Origin: Tetrahymena thermophila SB210
Taxonomy: Eukaryota > Ciliophora > Oligohymenophorea > Hymenostomatida > Tetrahymenidae
Assembly (NCBI RefSeq): GCF_000189635.1
Contig: NW_002476571.1
Span: 1 to 64,000, forward strand
Length of the DNA: 64,000 nt
Direction of reading: 5' to 3'
Shown here one piece after another: positions 12,338-25,700 of this stretch (the first letter of the stretch is position 1; every line of letters starts with the position of its first letter). Below the pieces are notes generated by a model. The model saw nothing but the letters and a program-made list of their open reading frames with translations. It did not search any database and was not told the origin of the DNA. The translations under genes were made by a program, and so were the position numbers.

Positions 12338-15300
12338 TCAGTTTTATGACATAATTGATTTTATTGATTATAAATCTTGCTTATTTTAAAACAACAATTC
12401 ATGCTCAACAGCATTTTCGCTTAAGATGTTTTTGTATTCTTAAATTGTTTTTTTATCATGAGAGTGTGAGTGATGATGATCTTTACTGTTGTTATTATTC
12501 TTTCTAGAAGAAGCATGAGTTCCATTTCTTAAAAATGAGCTCTCGTTAAATTTGTTAATACTTTTTTTTGTTTTTTTAGTTTGATAAGAACCTTGCTTTT
12601 TTCTCATGTAAACTAAATGCTATAATATTACTCTATCAGGATTATTATGTGGCATGTATACTTAAAAGCTTTTGAGGATTTCGAATGGGGAGTTATCCTA
12701 TTTTGTATTTTAAATGTGAGGCATTTGCATCAATTCTTACAATTGTCTAATTAAATTCTCGTTAGCTTGCCTTTCAACTAAATTACTCATCTATTTTGTG
12801 ATGTGTGGAGATGTTTGTGGTCTTTTTTTAATAAAGTTCTCAGTTTTTAAAGTTATTCTCTTTTTGCTTCCTCTTTAGACACTCACTTCTTTCTATTTTG
12901 CTTAAATTTAATTATTTTACATTGTAGTGATAGAAACATTGTTTGATCTGACTTAAGATTAATTGTTAATTTATTAGTTGTACTAAAGAGAATGTACATC
13001 TGATATGCTTTAGTTTGATACTTGCATTGTAAGAATACCTTTTGCTAGAGTCATAGCTTAATTTGTATTCATTTAAGTGTTTAGGCTATTTACCTAAAAG
13101 CTGCTGGTATTGTAATTGTTTGAATTATTTTAGCCACTATTTTATGTGTTATAATAATTGGCATGATTAATATTTACATGATTGTTGCTAGTTGCCACAT
13201 TTATAGAAGATGGAGGCAATTCTGAGTTATTTGATTGTTATCGCAACCTATTAGTAGGAGTGTTATTATTTAAATCCACAACACTAAATTGCTGAAGGTA
13301 TGAATTTGGATTATTTGAATTTAATTTTATGTATTATTATTAAGGAGGAGAGCTTGACTTTTCACCAAAGTGATCATCGTTTTCACTAGCAGGCAAAGAA
13401 GAAATTGAGAATTAAACCTTTTTACTTGTATTAAATGCAAGAGAATTTTATCCCTCTTCACTTCTCGCAGAGTGTCTTCGAAAGAAATTATTTGGTGATT
13501 TTTATTATATTTATAAATTTTATGCGCTTGCAGGAGTATAATCACTGACCATATTAGAGTGAGAATCATAGTAATCATGGAGATTACCAGAAATACTTTT
13601 ACCGTATTGATATTGTATTTTTATATTTGCATATTAGCTTACTTAATTAGAGTTTGATTTCTAGACTTAATTTCTTTACACGTTTTCGTTGAGACTAGTG
13701 GTTCTAGAATTTGTATAATTTTTTACTCCTTGACTATTGTTGCGCACAATTAAATTATTTTAATATTCAAGTTTTATTAAATCATTAAACCATCCCTCCA
13801 TTTGCAATTCATCGATATTTTCTTCTATAAATTAATTAGCGTACTCTTCGATTTGATCTTTATTTTACAACGAATTAGTTGTTATATTTCTTCTCTAAAT
13901 TTCTTTTTCTCTTTATTGAAATTCATCCTTAACATATTCTTTAATTACCTATTGTGATATAAAAAATCTTAATTTTATTTGCATAATTTTTATTATTTAA
14001 AAAAGAGAAATTAATTAAAATAATTTTAAAATTGTTATTTTTACTGAATAAATAGAAATATTAAAATAAATAAAATTGAATTAATATAAAAATAATTTAT
14101 TTTTTTTGTAAAAAGTTTACTTTAAATTTATCAAGGTGAAGATGAATGAAATTGCAAGATGTAACAAGATGGCTACTTGATTTGCAGCAGTAGCAGTAAA
14201 TTCCTACAGTCTCATATTTATTATTAAAAATAATCGAATCTTTGATCATACAAAATCTTTCTAAATCTAGTGGAGAGCTTTAAATTAGTTCAAAGAAAAT
14301 GCTTCTTTTAATTGATAGGAGCGTTGTAAACTCAATGCTTTTGATAGAAATTTAGCTTTTCATTCCAGTAAAAAAAGAAATTTCCCCAAAAGATGACCCA
14401 TTTGAAAGTATTTTTATTTCTTCATTGCTGTTTGAATTATAAACCTCAACACTTCCTTTTTCTATAAAATATATTGAATTATCATTCTCAACATCTTGAA
14501 TTATTATCTACTCTCCAGGCCTATACTTTTTTTACTCTATAATCCTTATTGTTTTTTGCAATATTTATTCGCTAAAATTTTGTCTATTTTTATTTATTAT
14601 TAATAAAAGCTTAGCAAATGTTTGTTTATTTTTAAATCAATTAATCAAAATTTCAAATAACATGGAAAAATTAACTTCTCTCAAATCATTTTTTATATTA
14701 AAATAAATAGAAAATATTCTCTTTTAAACTAACAAATAAACTAATAAATAAATAAATCGATTTCCATTAAATAAATTAAACAATTAATAAAGTTACTTAA
14801 AAAGAGGAGAAATATTGAGAACTATTTTGTTTGCTTCGAACATAATTTGATTTTACAATGCTTCTGGGAGTAACCTTATTACTTTTTGCTGTTTTTAGAG
14901 ATCTTCTTAGTTAGATTGTATGAAAAAATACTGCAAGTACTCTCTAACTTAGAATTGCAAATCGATAGATATGTTTTTCTTGTGCATGAAACCATTGATT
15001 GCATTAAAATGCTCATTGTATGCTTTCTAATCGGTATTCATTTCTGATAGAATCTAACCTATTGAATTGAGACTATACCCAAACATACCACAAGCTATCA
15101 ACATAGTTAAAATTGAGAGCAAGTATTCTCTACTATTGACAGGAGTGATATCACCATAACCTACAGTAATCATAGTAACAGTCGTGAAGTAATATGCTCT
15201 TAAATATTGTTCATAGAAAGTCATATCTTAAATACCTTTTAGCTTATCAAGCCAAGTATAACTACAAGTAGCTCTACTTGTTGGATCTTAGAAAGCACAC

Positions 15301-17030
15301 TGTATAGCTTAATTAGAATCATCGATTTTTCCTACAACCAGCCAAACACAAGCAAATAAATGAGAAACAATAAATAAGTTAAAAAATATCTGCATAAGTG
15401 TTATAATTCCTCTATTCATTTTTCTAAGGTAAAATCTATCGTTAATTTTACTCTAAAACGTATTTGACTCAATAACTTTTAGCAAACAAATAATAAAACA
15501 CACAAAACCAAATTTATAGTTTTAAAATGAACTAAGGTCGTATCGCTACTAAAATATAATTAACCATAACATAATAATGTAGGCAATGTTTACAAAACCA
15601 TTTCTGGAAAAATACTCTAAAAATATTAGAGTCCTCTTTCTAAGAAGATTTCCTTTTCTGTATTAAGCAGTGTTTAAATTAATTAAAATATCAAAAGAAG
15701 CAATAACAGCAAGTCCAATATCGATGGTTTAAAAATAAAATATGTCACTAAAGTTTATATTGTAAATAAAGTGAAGAGGCAAAAAGAAAAAAAAAACAAT
15801 AACAACTATCATATTTATGATATCCCATAAGAATTTCCATATAGACTGAGGAAGAAAGAGAGGGATTACAGGTAAAGTTTCTCTGAACTTTTTCATGCAG
15901 CTTGTTGATTGGATGAATTGAAAAAACAAATAAACAAATTACTTTAATTTATTGTAATCATTAAACTCACTATTTTCCCTCTCCCAACTACCATAAACAA
16001 CTGTTTTATCTCTAAGGTATTCAAATTTCTATCTTTAAAGAATAGATAATCTTTTAGACTCAACAGTAGATGCCATTCTATAAGCATAATTTTTCATTTT
16101 CATAATAACACCTAAAAAATTTGCTTTCTTCTCCTTTTTTTAATTAGAATTTTTGTCATGTTCCACAAGCTTTTCTTCTTTTTTCTTGAATCCAGATATT
16201 GTTTACACACTTTATTTTTTTCTTTAGTTGGAATAATCGATGACACCCCTACTTGACCGCATATTGTTCTGAGCTAAAACTCTACTTTTTAGCATTGTGT
16301 TATTTATATTTGAAGGAATTTGCTCATTAGAATTATATCCATTATCCATATTGCCTGTATTTGAAGTTACTTTTATTTTATCTAATTTTAAATTCTCCCC
16401 TCCTTCTTCTACTAAGGAGCTTTGATTTGATAGACCGCTCTTTACATCATTTTTTTCAGTTTAATACTTTTAATCTGGGCTATATTACCTATTTTAAAGC
16501 ACTTTCTCCTTAAATGACAAGTTCTATTTACTCTAATTTAAGTTCATATTGCTGCTATCAAAGTATTAAGCCTCTGGATTGTAACCGGTATTCTTATTTA
16601 TTCCATTTTCATCCTCTCCTCTCTTTATAAACGAATAAGTTTTACTATCAATTTAAAAAGAGTCTTTGAGATCATAGCCAGATTAAATAGCTCCTTCATT
16701 AGCACCTGGGCTTACAATCGGACTTAACATTACCAGATCTTGAGATTCTTTTAATTGCTATTCTAATCCTTTATATTAATTCTTTCTCCTTTTATTGCTA
16801 ATTTAGTCTATTCTTGGTTGTTGGGCGCTTTAAGGCGTCTCACATTTAATTGATGATGCAATACTTTATTCCATTTATGAAGGCATTTTCTTCTTCGATA
16901 AATCCAATTTAGTATCGTTCTCATCCTCTGTTATACTTTTTTCATTTGCTCTAGCTTAAAAAATCTATACTAAATTATCATGAGTCTTTTGAGTATTTTC
17001 AAAATTCAATTTTAAAGTATTTTTCTTCAT
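12338..17030 (-). CDS. K+ channel with cyclic-nucleotide-binding domain
   Basis: Exons 17030-14797, 14583-14121 and 13948-12338 sum to 4308 nt (1435 aa) with phase preserved; the introns are 213 and 172 nt. The order is: a long Ser/Asn-rich cytoplasmic N-terminus (to about residue 390), six membrane segments, a pore with TMITVGYGDITPVNSREYL (filter about residues 622-627, the K+ signature), a C-linker, a cyclic-nucleotide-binding domain (with GSVEVY and GSSFGEISFF, about 745-860), a Cys/His patch CYCCKSSSHLVTSC, then a 530-residue Gln/Asn-rich tail. It probably conducts K+ across the plasma or ciliary membrane under voltage and/or cyclic-nucleotide control. The tail could be mistaken for a separate 548-residue gene starting at 13984, but splicing at 14120/13949 joins LHLDKFK to VIKEYVKDEFQQRE in phase, as in other ciliate channels. 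It is an intact gene next to eroded ones. Confidence 0.9.
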
Positions 17031-19786
17031 AATTATTTGCTCTTAGACAGACCTTCACTTTTCAAGTCTTTTGTTATAATTAAAGTTACTAACTAATTAA
17101 CTAAAGAAAAAGTATATATATTATTAAAATGTCTTTTTATGAATATTCAATAACTTGAATAAAAGCCTTATTGTTATTTCAAAAATCAATTAACTTGATG
17201 GATAAATATCACTCAATTTTACATTTACTCTATCATTATTTATATGCAAATATAAAATCTCTAGGATGTTAATTTATAGCAAGATTGATTGATCATCAAT
17301 TTAATGTATAAGTAAATGTATATCATAAATTGAATATTAATACCTTCTTCTACATTAAAGTATTTATAGCTATTTATTTACTCTATTTATATTTTCCCTT
17401 CCAAAAATTTTAGTAAGTACCAGTTATTATCAATTTTATAAAAAATGATTTACCTTAATATATTACTGTTAGATAATATCGAGTAACAAAATTTAATTCA
17501 TTTCAAAACCAATAGACTAAATTTTGTTCTCTAAATATTTTCAGTAAATATTATGGTTATCTCTTATTTTTTAAAATTCCAGTTATAAATTAGCTCTTGC
17601 TCGATTATTTTTTCTCATAAAATTTAATCCAGTACATACTAATCTTGAATACCGCTAAATATTAAAGAATTTTACTTACATATTTAATAATTATTATGAA
17701 TATTTAATTAATTAATAATTACCTTATAATTATCAAATATTAATGATTTAGAAAAAATATAATTAATCAGCGATGGAAAATTTGGCTCTTTATTTCTATG
17801 AAAACTGTATAAATATTTCTAGTACCTTATAATTAAATAATTATGGTAACCAATAATTTTTTATTTTATTTTTGTTTTTTTTATTATAAAAGATTTGATA
17901 TTTTAGATTAAATAATGTAATAATAGTATTTTCTTTTTTAATTAGAAACAATATCTAATTGTTACAATTATTTGTTACAATTTAATGAACTAAAAAATTA
18001 AACAGCTCTTTAAAAATTAAAAACAAAAGAACTTAATCAAAAAGGAATTAAAAATTAATAAATTGAATTAATCATGAATAAATTTATTTTTTTTATTAAC
18101 AATTTGAAATTAACTATTTATTATTTATTATATTTTATTAAATAAAAGTAAATTTGTCTAATCAAAGAAATCTTATTTGTTAGCGATTTTATAAAAATGA
18201 GTTTTTATAATTAATTCTTATTAAATATTGATTAAAATAGATAGAGTTAGTATACTCATAAAGTATTTTTAAATAAAATATAATCATTAAATTCTAATCA
18301 GAAATCAGTTTGAATAAACAAATCTTATTTTATTTTATTACATAATAAACAAACAGATAGTTTAAAAACTAATTTACTATGAGTATATTAATTGTATAAA
18401 TAATTAAATTATCATATAAAATAAGTAATAATTGATATATAAAATAGCTATTAATACAAAACTGATTATGAATGAAGTTTTTCTAGTAGTTTATTTAACT
18501 AATATGAGTATTACCCTGAGCAGATAAATAGTTCAAACTCAAAGGATCCAAGTATAATAGTTTATAAAATAAATGTTGGTATTAAATCTATAGAATTAAA
18601 TACTTAGATATTGATATTAATTCCCTTATGATTAATATGAACATTAGTAATTATTATATTTACAGTTTGTTTTTCTCCAGAAATAGTTAGTATTACAAAC
18701 TTTTCATTTAAAATATTAATTAATTAAATTAATGCATGAACATCTAAACTGCTTCTTAATTATCCATATAGCAATTGACAATAAAGAAGATTTATAAAAT
18801 ATAAGCTATAAAAAATAAAAGCTAAATGAGAAAGCCTTAATATTTAAAATCATTATATTAGTACAGTTTAATGAAATTAATGAACTTGGATATAATAAAA
18901 AAATTATGAAAAGTAGTCAAATTTACCGTTTTTTTCAAAATTTTCCATGTATTTTTGAATGAAAATATTTTTTCATGTAATTTTGAATGAAATTAAGAAT
19001 AAATATGTTAATAAATAAATTGCAAATAAATAATAACTGAAAGAAACAATTTAAAATTTATGGGAAAACATCGAATAAGAAGTAATAAATAACTCCATTA
19101 GTCATATTTCACATAAACTTAAAGAAGTATTTGAAGATAGTGGAAATTATTGATTTTTATATATTGTATTGTATTCTTATAATTTGAAAACAATTTACCA
19201 ATTCACAATTTTATCATTCAAAATTAGAGGATTCATTTCATTTAAGTAAATTTAATTTTTATATTTTGTTTTATTTAATAAGCTATTTATTAATTTACCT
19301 AAATATTATATTTATTAAAAATAATAAAAAATACAATAAATTTATCTATCTATCTATCTTTCTATATTTTAAAATTATTTTTGAATTACAAAATATAAAA
19401 ACTAAAACATATTATATTCTATAATTCAAATATTTTTATATTAATTTATCCTTTTTTTCACCACTTTTTATTATCATGAGAAATATATTTTAAAAGAAAC
19501 TAATCTTTTTGATTTAAGACATTTGCTTTCTAGTTTCAATTATTATTATTCATTGATTTCGTTTTTACTTTTAATATATATAAATTAGTGTAAGTTATTA
19601 AAAAAATTAAATAGAAAATAATTAATTATTAATTTATTTAAATTAATAAATAAAAAATACATTAGCATAATAAAAAAGAAAAAGAAATATAAATAAAATA
19701 AAAAGCGAATAAATAAATTAAAAGAATTATTTATATTGTTTTAAATTATAAAATATCACAATCCAAAATAAATTAACTGTTTTTAC
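17031..19786. other. Long intergenic region
   Basis: About 2.7 kb with no supported gene. The part next to 17030 holds the channel promoter region without recognisable elements. An ATCT tetranucleotide run lies at about 19342-19363. A slightly more GC-rich patch at 18510-18560 was inspected for a tRNA or snoRNA and shows neither. Confidence 0.5.
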
Positions 19787-22700
19787 CTAAAACCAAGTGT
19801 CAAATTATAGAAATTAGTGAAATTTGCTAAAGCAGAACCTAAACACTATGCTGCTTCATTGCCAATTTTATTGGAACTTTTTAAATATCGAAGAAAAATT
19901 TCAAAATTAATCAATTAGTTAGAAGGAAAAATTGAAGAAAAATATGAAATAATAAGAAATTAATTAATTATAAAAGCTAAAGTTTAAAATCAAAGAATGA
20001 GTTAAATTAACAAAGAAAGAAAGAATAAACACAAGTAAAGTAAAAAAAAGAAAATTAAATCAAATAAAAAGATTTTTCATTAACTTTTAGATTTATATTG
20101 TTTTAAATTAATTTTAATATTAAAAATTTCACAATTAAAAACTAATAAACTGTTTTTACCTAAGATAAAGTGTCAAATTTGATAAATTAGAGCAATTTTT
20201 TAAAGCAGAACTTAAGCATGATGCACCTTCGTCACCAATTTTATTGCCACTTTTTAAATATTAAATAAAAAATATATTATTAAATAGTTAATTAATTACA
20301 AGGAAAAATAAAGAAAAATTGAAATAATATGAAATTAATTAGTAGTAAAAATAAAGTTGAAAATGAAATAAAGAGATAAATTAACAACAAAAGAAAGAAA
20401 AAAAATACAAGCAGGATAAAATATGAAACATAAATCAAATAAAAAGTTAATAAATAAATTAAAAGATTATCAGTATTATCTTATTTTAAATTCATTTATC
20501 TATTATTAAATATCACATTCTTAAACAAATAAACTATTAATACCTAAGATGAAGTATCATAGTTTAGAGATTAGGGCAATTTTTTAAAGAAAAACCTAAG
20601 CTTGATGCACCAATTGCACCAATTTAATTGACACTTTTTAAATATTTAACAACAATAATATAATTAATTAATTAGTTTGTATATTTGTTTGTCCGTTTGA
20701 AAGAAAAATATTAATAATATAAAATTAATTAATTAGCAATAAAAGTATAAGTTATAAGCAAATTTAAAAAAGACTTAAATTAAAAAGAAAGAAATAATAA
20801 AAGCAGAATAATAAAAGAAAAAAGTAAAAAAGTAATAAATAAAAAGAGTTATATTATTTTAAATTTATTTTTATATTAAAAATTATCTTAATTCAATACA
20901 AATAAACAGCTATTACATAAGATAAAGTGCTAATTTTGAGAGATTAGTGCAATTTGCTAAAGAAGAACCTAAGCATGTTGCACCTTCGTCACCAATTTAA
21001 TTATTGCTTTTTAAATATTGATGAAAAAATATTTAATAAATTAGTTAATGAAGAAAAATATAAAACAATAAGAAATAAATTATTTAGTATTAAAGTAAAA
21101 GTTGAAAATAAACGAAAAATAAATTAAATTTACAAAGAAAGAAGTAGAAAAAGACAAACAGAATAAAAAAAATAAAAAAAAGCTGATAAATAATTAAATA
21201 AAAAGATTTATATTTTAAAAATATCACAATCAACAACAAATAAACTGTTTTTACCTAAAATCAATTGTCAAATTTGAGAGATTATGGCAATTTATTAAAG
21301 CAGAACCTAAGCCTGATGCGCCAATTGCGCCAATTTAATTTTCACTTTTAAAATACAGAAGAAAAAAATAAATTAAAATGTTAGTTTGATGCAAAAATAG
21401 AAGACATTTATGAAAATAAAAAATTAATTAATAATTTTAGCAGTTGAAAATGAAAAAATGAGTTTAGTTAACAAAGAAAGAAAGAAAAAAAACAACGAGT
21501 ATAAAACAAAAATAAATCAAATAAAAAATATATTAAATCCTAACATAACTGGCTAAATCTCATTTTTCTTACCTAATTTTATTAAAAATGTTTATTACAT
21601 TTTTTTTGATAAAATTAGGTAGGAAAAATCAGGTTGAGTTAGCGATTATATAATTTATTATATTAAAAAGCTTATTAATAAATTAAAAGAGTTAGCTGTA
21701 TTGTTTTAAATTAATTTTAATATTAAAAAAGTCACAATCCAAAACAAATAAATTGTTTTTACCTAAGAATAAGTGTCAATCTTTAGAGATTAGGGATATT
21801 TGCAAAAGCTGAACTTAAGCCTGATATACCTTCATTACCAATTTAATTTTAACTTTTTTAAATATTGAAGAAAATGTTAGAACTTATTAGTTATAAGAAA
21901 AAATGAAGAAAAATATGAAATAATAAGAAATTAATTATTTAATTATAAAAGCCAAACTTGAAAATGAAAAAAAAGTTTAATTAACTAATAAAAAAAATAC
22001 AAGCAAAAAAATAAATTAAAAAAAAGCTAATAAATAAATAAAAGATTTCTTTTGTTTTATTCATTTTTATATTAAAAAATATCACAATTCAAAAGAAATA
22101 AATTGCTTTTACTAAAGATAAATTGACAAACTTGAGAGATTTGTGCAATATTCTAAACCTAAACCTAAACCTGATGCACCAATGGCACCAATATTATTGC
22201 GACTTTTTAAATATAGAAGAATAAAAAAATTAATAATTAGTTTGAAAGAAAAAATAGGAATTAATAAAGAAATTAATAATTAATTATGAAAGTAAAAATT
22301 AAAAAATAATTTAAATTAACAAAAAAGAAAAAAAAAAAACATAATCAAAACAAACAAAAATAAAAATAAGCCAAATAAAAGCTAATAAAAAAAAGAGTTA
22401 TATTATTTTAAATTTATTTGTATATTAAAAAATATCGCAATCCAAAACAAATAAAGAGTTATTACTGAAGATAAATTGCCAAATTTTAAAGATTAGAACA
22501 ATTTGCTAAAGCAGAGCCTAAACCCGATGCACCCTCGTCACCAATTTTATTGCCACTTTTTAAATATTCAAGAAAAAATATTTAATAAATTAGTTTTTTA
22601 GAAGGAAAAAATGATAGAAAAATATCAAATAGTAAGAAATGAATTAATTAATAATTAAAGGAAGTGTTGAATATAAAAAATAAGTTAAATTAACGAATAA

Positions 22701-25700
22701 AGAAACAAAAAAATACAAGTAGAATAAAAAAAGAAATAAATCAAATAAAAAGCTAATAAAAAAAAAAATTTATTGTTATAAATTAATTTTTCTGTTAAAA
22801 AATATCAAAATCCAAAATAAATAAACTGTTTTTACCTTAAATCAAGTTTTAAATTTGAGAGATTAGTGCAATTTGCTAAAGTAGAACCTAAGCCTGATGC
22901 ATCTTTGTCACCAATTAAATTGTAGCTTTTTAAGTATTCAAGGGAAAAAAAATTAATTAATTTGTTAGTTAGTTAGTTAGTTAGTTAGTTAGAGGGTTAA
23001 TATGATGTAAACATAAGAAATAATAAGAAATTAATGAATAATAAAAATAAAAGTTCAAAATGAATAAATTTATCAAATTAAAAAAGAAAAAATGAATAAA
23101 TAGAAAGCAGAATAAAAAAAAAAAAGAAATTAAATAAAAACTAATTAAAAGAATTAGTTATATTGTTTAATAATTTGTTTTTAGATTTAAAAAATTACAA
23201 TATAAAACAATTAAACTGTTTTTACCTAAGATCAAGTGTTAAATTCGAGAGATTAGTGCAATTTGCTAAAGCAGAACCTAAGTCTGGCACACAATTATTA
23301 CCAATTTTATTGTTACTTTTTAATTATTGAAAAAAAAACATAAAATTAATTAGTTAATAGAGGGAAAAAATGAGGATAAAATATTAAATAATAGGTTATA
23401 AATTAATTACTGATAATATAAATAGTTGAAAATAAAAATGAGTTAATTAACAAAGAAAAAAAGAAATAAAACAGAAAAAATAAAATAAAAAGGCTAATAA
23501 ATTAAAAGAGTTATATTGTTTTATTCATTTTTTTATTTAATTCAAAACAAATAAACTTTATTTACATAAAATAAAGTGCCAAATTTGAGAGATTAGCGCA
23601 ATTTGCTAAAGCAGTAACTAAGCTTATTGAACCAATTTCACCAATTTTATTTTCACTTTTTGATAATAAAGAAAACATATATTATTAATTTATAAGTTAA
23701 TAGTGGAAAAAATGAAAAAAATTTATGAAATTAAAAGAAATGAATGAATTATTAATTAATACAAGTAAAATTTGTAAATAATAAAAATATGTTAAATTAG
23801 CAAGGAAAGAAATTAATCGCAAGCACAATAAAAAAGAAAAATAAATAAATAAAATAAAAAGCAAATAATTAAAATAAAAGAATTATATTTTTTTAAATTC
23901 ATTTTTATATTAAAAAATATCATAATCCAAAAAAAAAAACTATTTTTACTAAAGATTAAGTGTCAAATTTGAGATATTATTGCAAGTTGCTATAGCAAAA
24001 GCTAAGCTTTTTGCCCCAATTGCACCAATTTTATTGATACTTTTTAAATATTGAAGAAAAAAAATATAATTAATTGATTGTTAGTTAGAAAGAAACATTA
24101 AAGAAAAAATATGAAATAATAAGTTATGAATTAATTAATAATAAAATTAAAAGTTAAAAATGTAAAAATGAGTTAAATTAACAAAGAAACAAGAAAAAAA
24201 AAAACACAAGCAGAAAATAAAAAAAAAGAAAAATAAATAAATAAATAAATAAATAAATAAACAAAAAAAATAAAATTACTTTAAAATTTATTTTAAATTA
24301 AAAAATATCATAATCCAAAACAAATAAATGTTGTTTTACCTTAAATCAAGTTTCAAATTAGAGAGATTTGTGCAATTTGAAAAAGCAGAACTTAAGCCTG
24401 ATGCACCTTGATCACCAATTTTGAAGGGCTAAGCGGCTCGAGTGGGCGAGTCGGAGGGTCTTAGCAGTGATATCGGGGGTTCGAATCCTATACCGCCCCC
24501 TTTATTTCGAAAAATTCCATGTAAAAATGTGAATGTTACCAGCGGTCTCCTTGGTAGGAGGGAAGGGCCAAATCTGATAGGAGGTAAAGAGGAGGCCCCA
24601 TTCTGAACAGAAGATCTGGAATACAAATGGGAAGCGAGCATAATGCGTAGTCAAATCATGGAAGATTAGTAGAAATGCCATTAGGGTGTAGGTGACCCTT
24701 CCCTTCTAGTATATTACCCACAATTATATATAAATAAATTGGTATACGTATAATAATAATGTATAAGTAATTATATATAGGGCCCCTATCCCGAGTGCAT
24801 GTAACCATGTGCGAGTATGTATGTATGTATGTATGTATCACCAATTTTATTGCTACTTTTTAAATATTGAAAAAAATAAAAAATTAATTAGTTAGTTGTT
24901 AGGAAAATATGAAGAAAAAATATGAAATAAATTAATAATAAAAACATAAATAAAAATTTAAAAAGTGAGTTAAATTAACATAAAAGAAAAAAAAAATAGA
25001 CAAACAAAATAAAAAAAGAAAAATAAACCAAATAAATAGTTATAAATAAAGAAAATAAAATTACTTTAAATTTTATAAAAAATATCAAAATCCAAAACAA
25101 ATAAATAGTTTTTACATAAGATAAAGTTCAAAATTTGAAAGATTTTTCAAATTTTTTAAAGCAGAGCCTAGGCATGATGCTCCTTTTGCACCAATTTTAT
25201 TGTCACTTTTTAAATATTGAAGAAAAAACAAATAATTAATTAGTTATTTAGAAGGAAAAATAGAAAAAAGAATATGAAATAAAAAGAAATAAATAAATTA
25301 ATTAATAATATAAGTAAAAGTAGAAAATGAAATAAAAGTTAAATTAATAATGAAAGAAAGAAGAAAAAAACTAAATCAAATACAAATCTAACAAATAGAT
25401 TAAAAAAGTTAGCAATATTCTTTTAACTTAATTTTAATAAAAAAAATATATTAAAATCCAAAACACAAAAATAAATTAGCTTTACCTAAAATCAAGTGTC
25501 AAATTAGTGAGATTAATCAAATTTTCTAAAGAAATATCTAAGCCTGATGTACCAAAGACACCAATTTTATTGTGACTTTTAAATAATTATTTAGTTATAA
25601 TCAAAAAATGAAGAAAAATTAAGATGTAATAAGAAATGAATTAATTGATTTTAAAAGTAAAAGTTGGAAATGAAAAAATGAGTTCAATTAACAAAAAAAA

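Noticed and set aside
18510-18560. Slightly GC-richer patch considered as snoRNA or tRNA
   Set aside because: No box C/D pair with terminal stem, no B box and no cloverleaf could be found.
24424-24507. Independent tRNA gene
   Set aside because: The B box is perfect, but the A-box spacing is short, an acceptor stem does not pair well by eye, and the segment is the head of a longer element with target duplications.
24429-24844. Two minus-strand open frames of 62 and 70 codons
   Set aside because: They lie wholly inside the SINE-like insertion and owe their length to its unusual composition; no family or coding pattern is visible.
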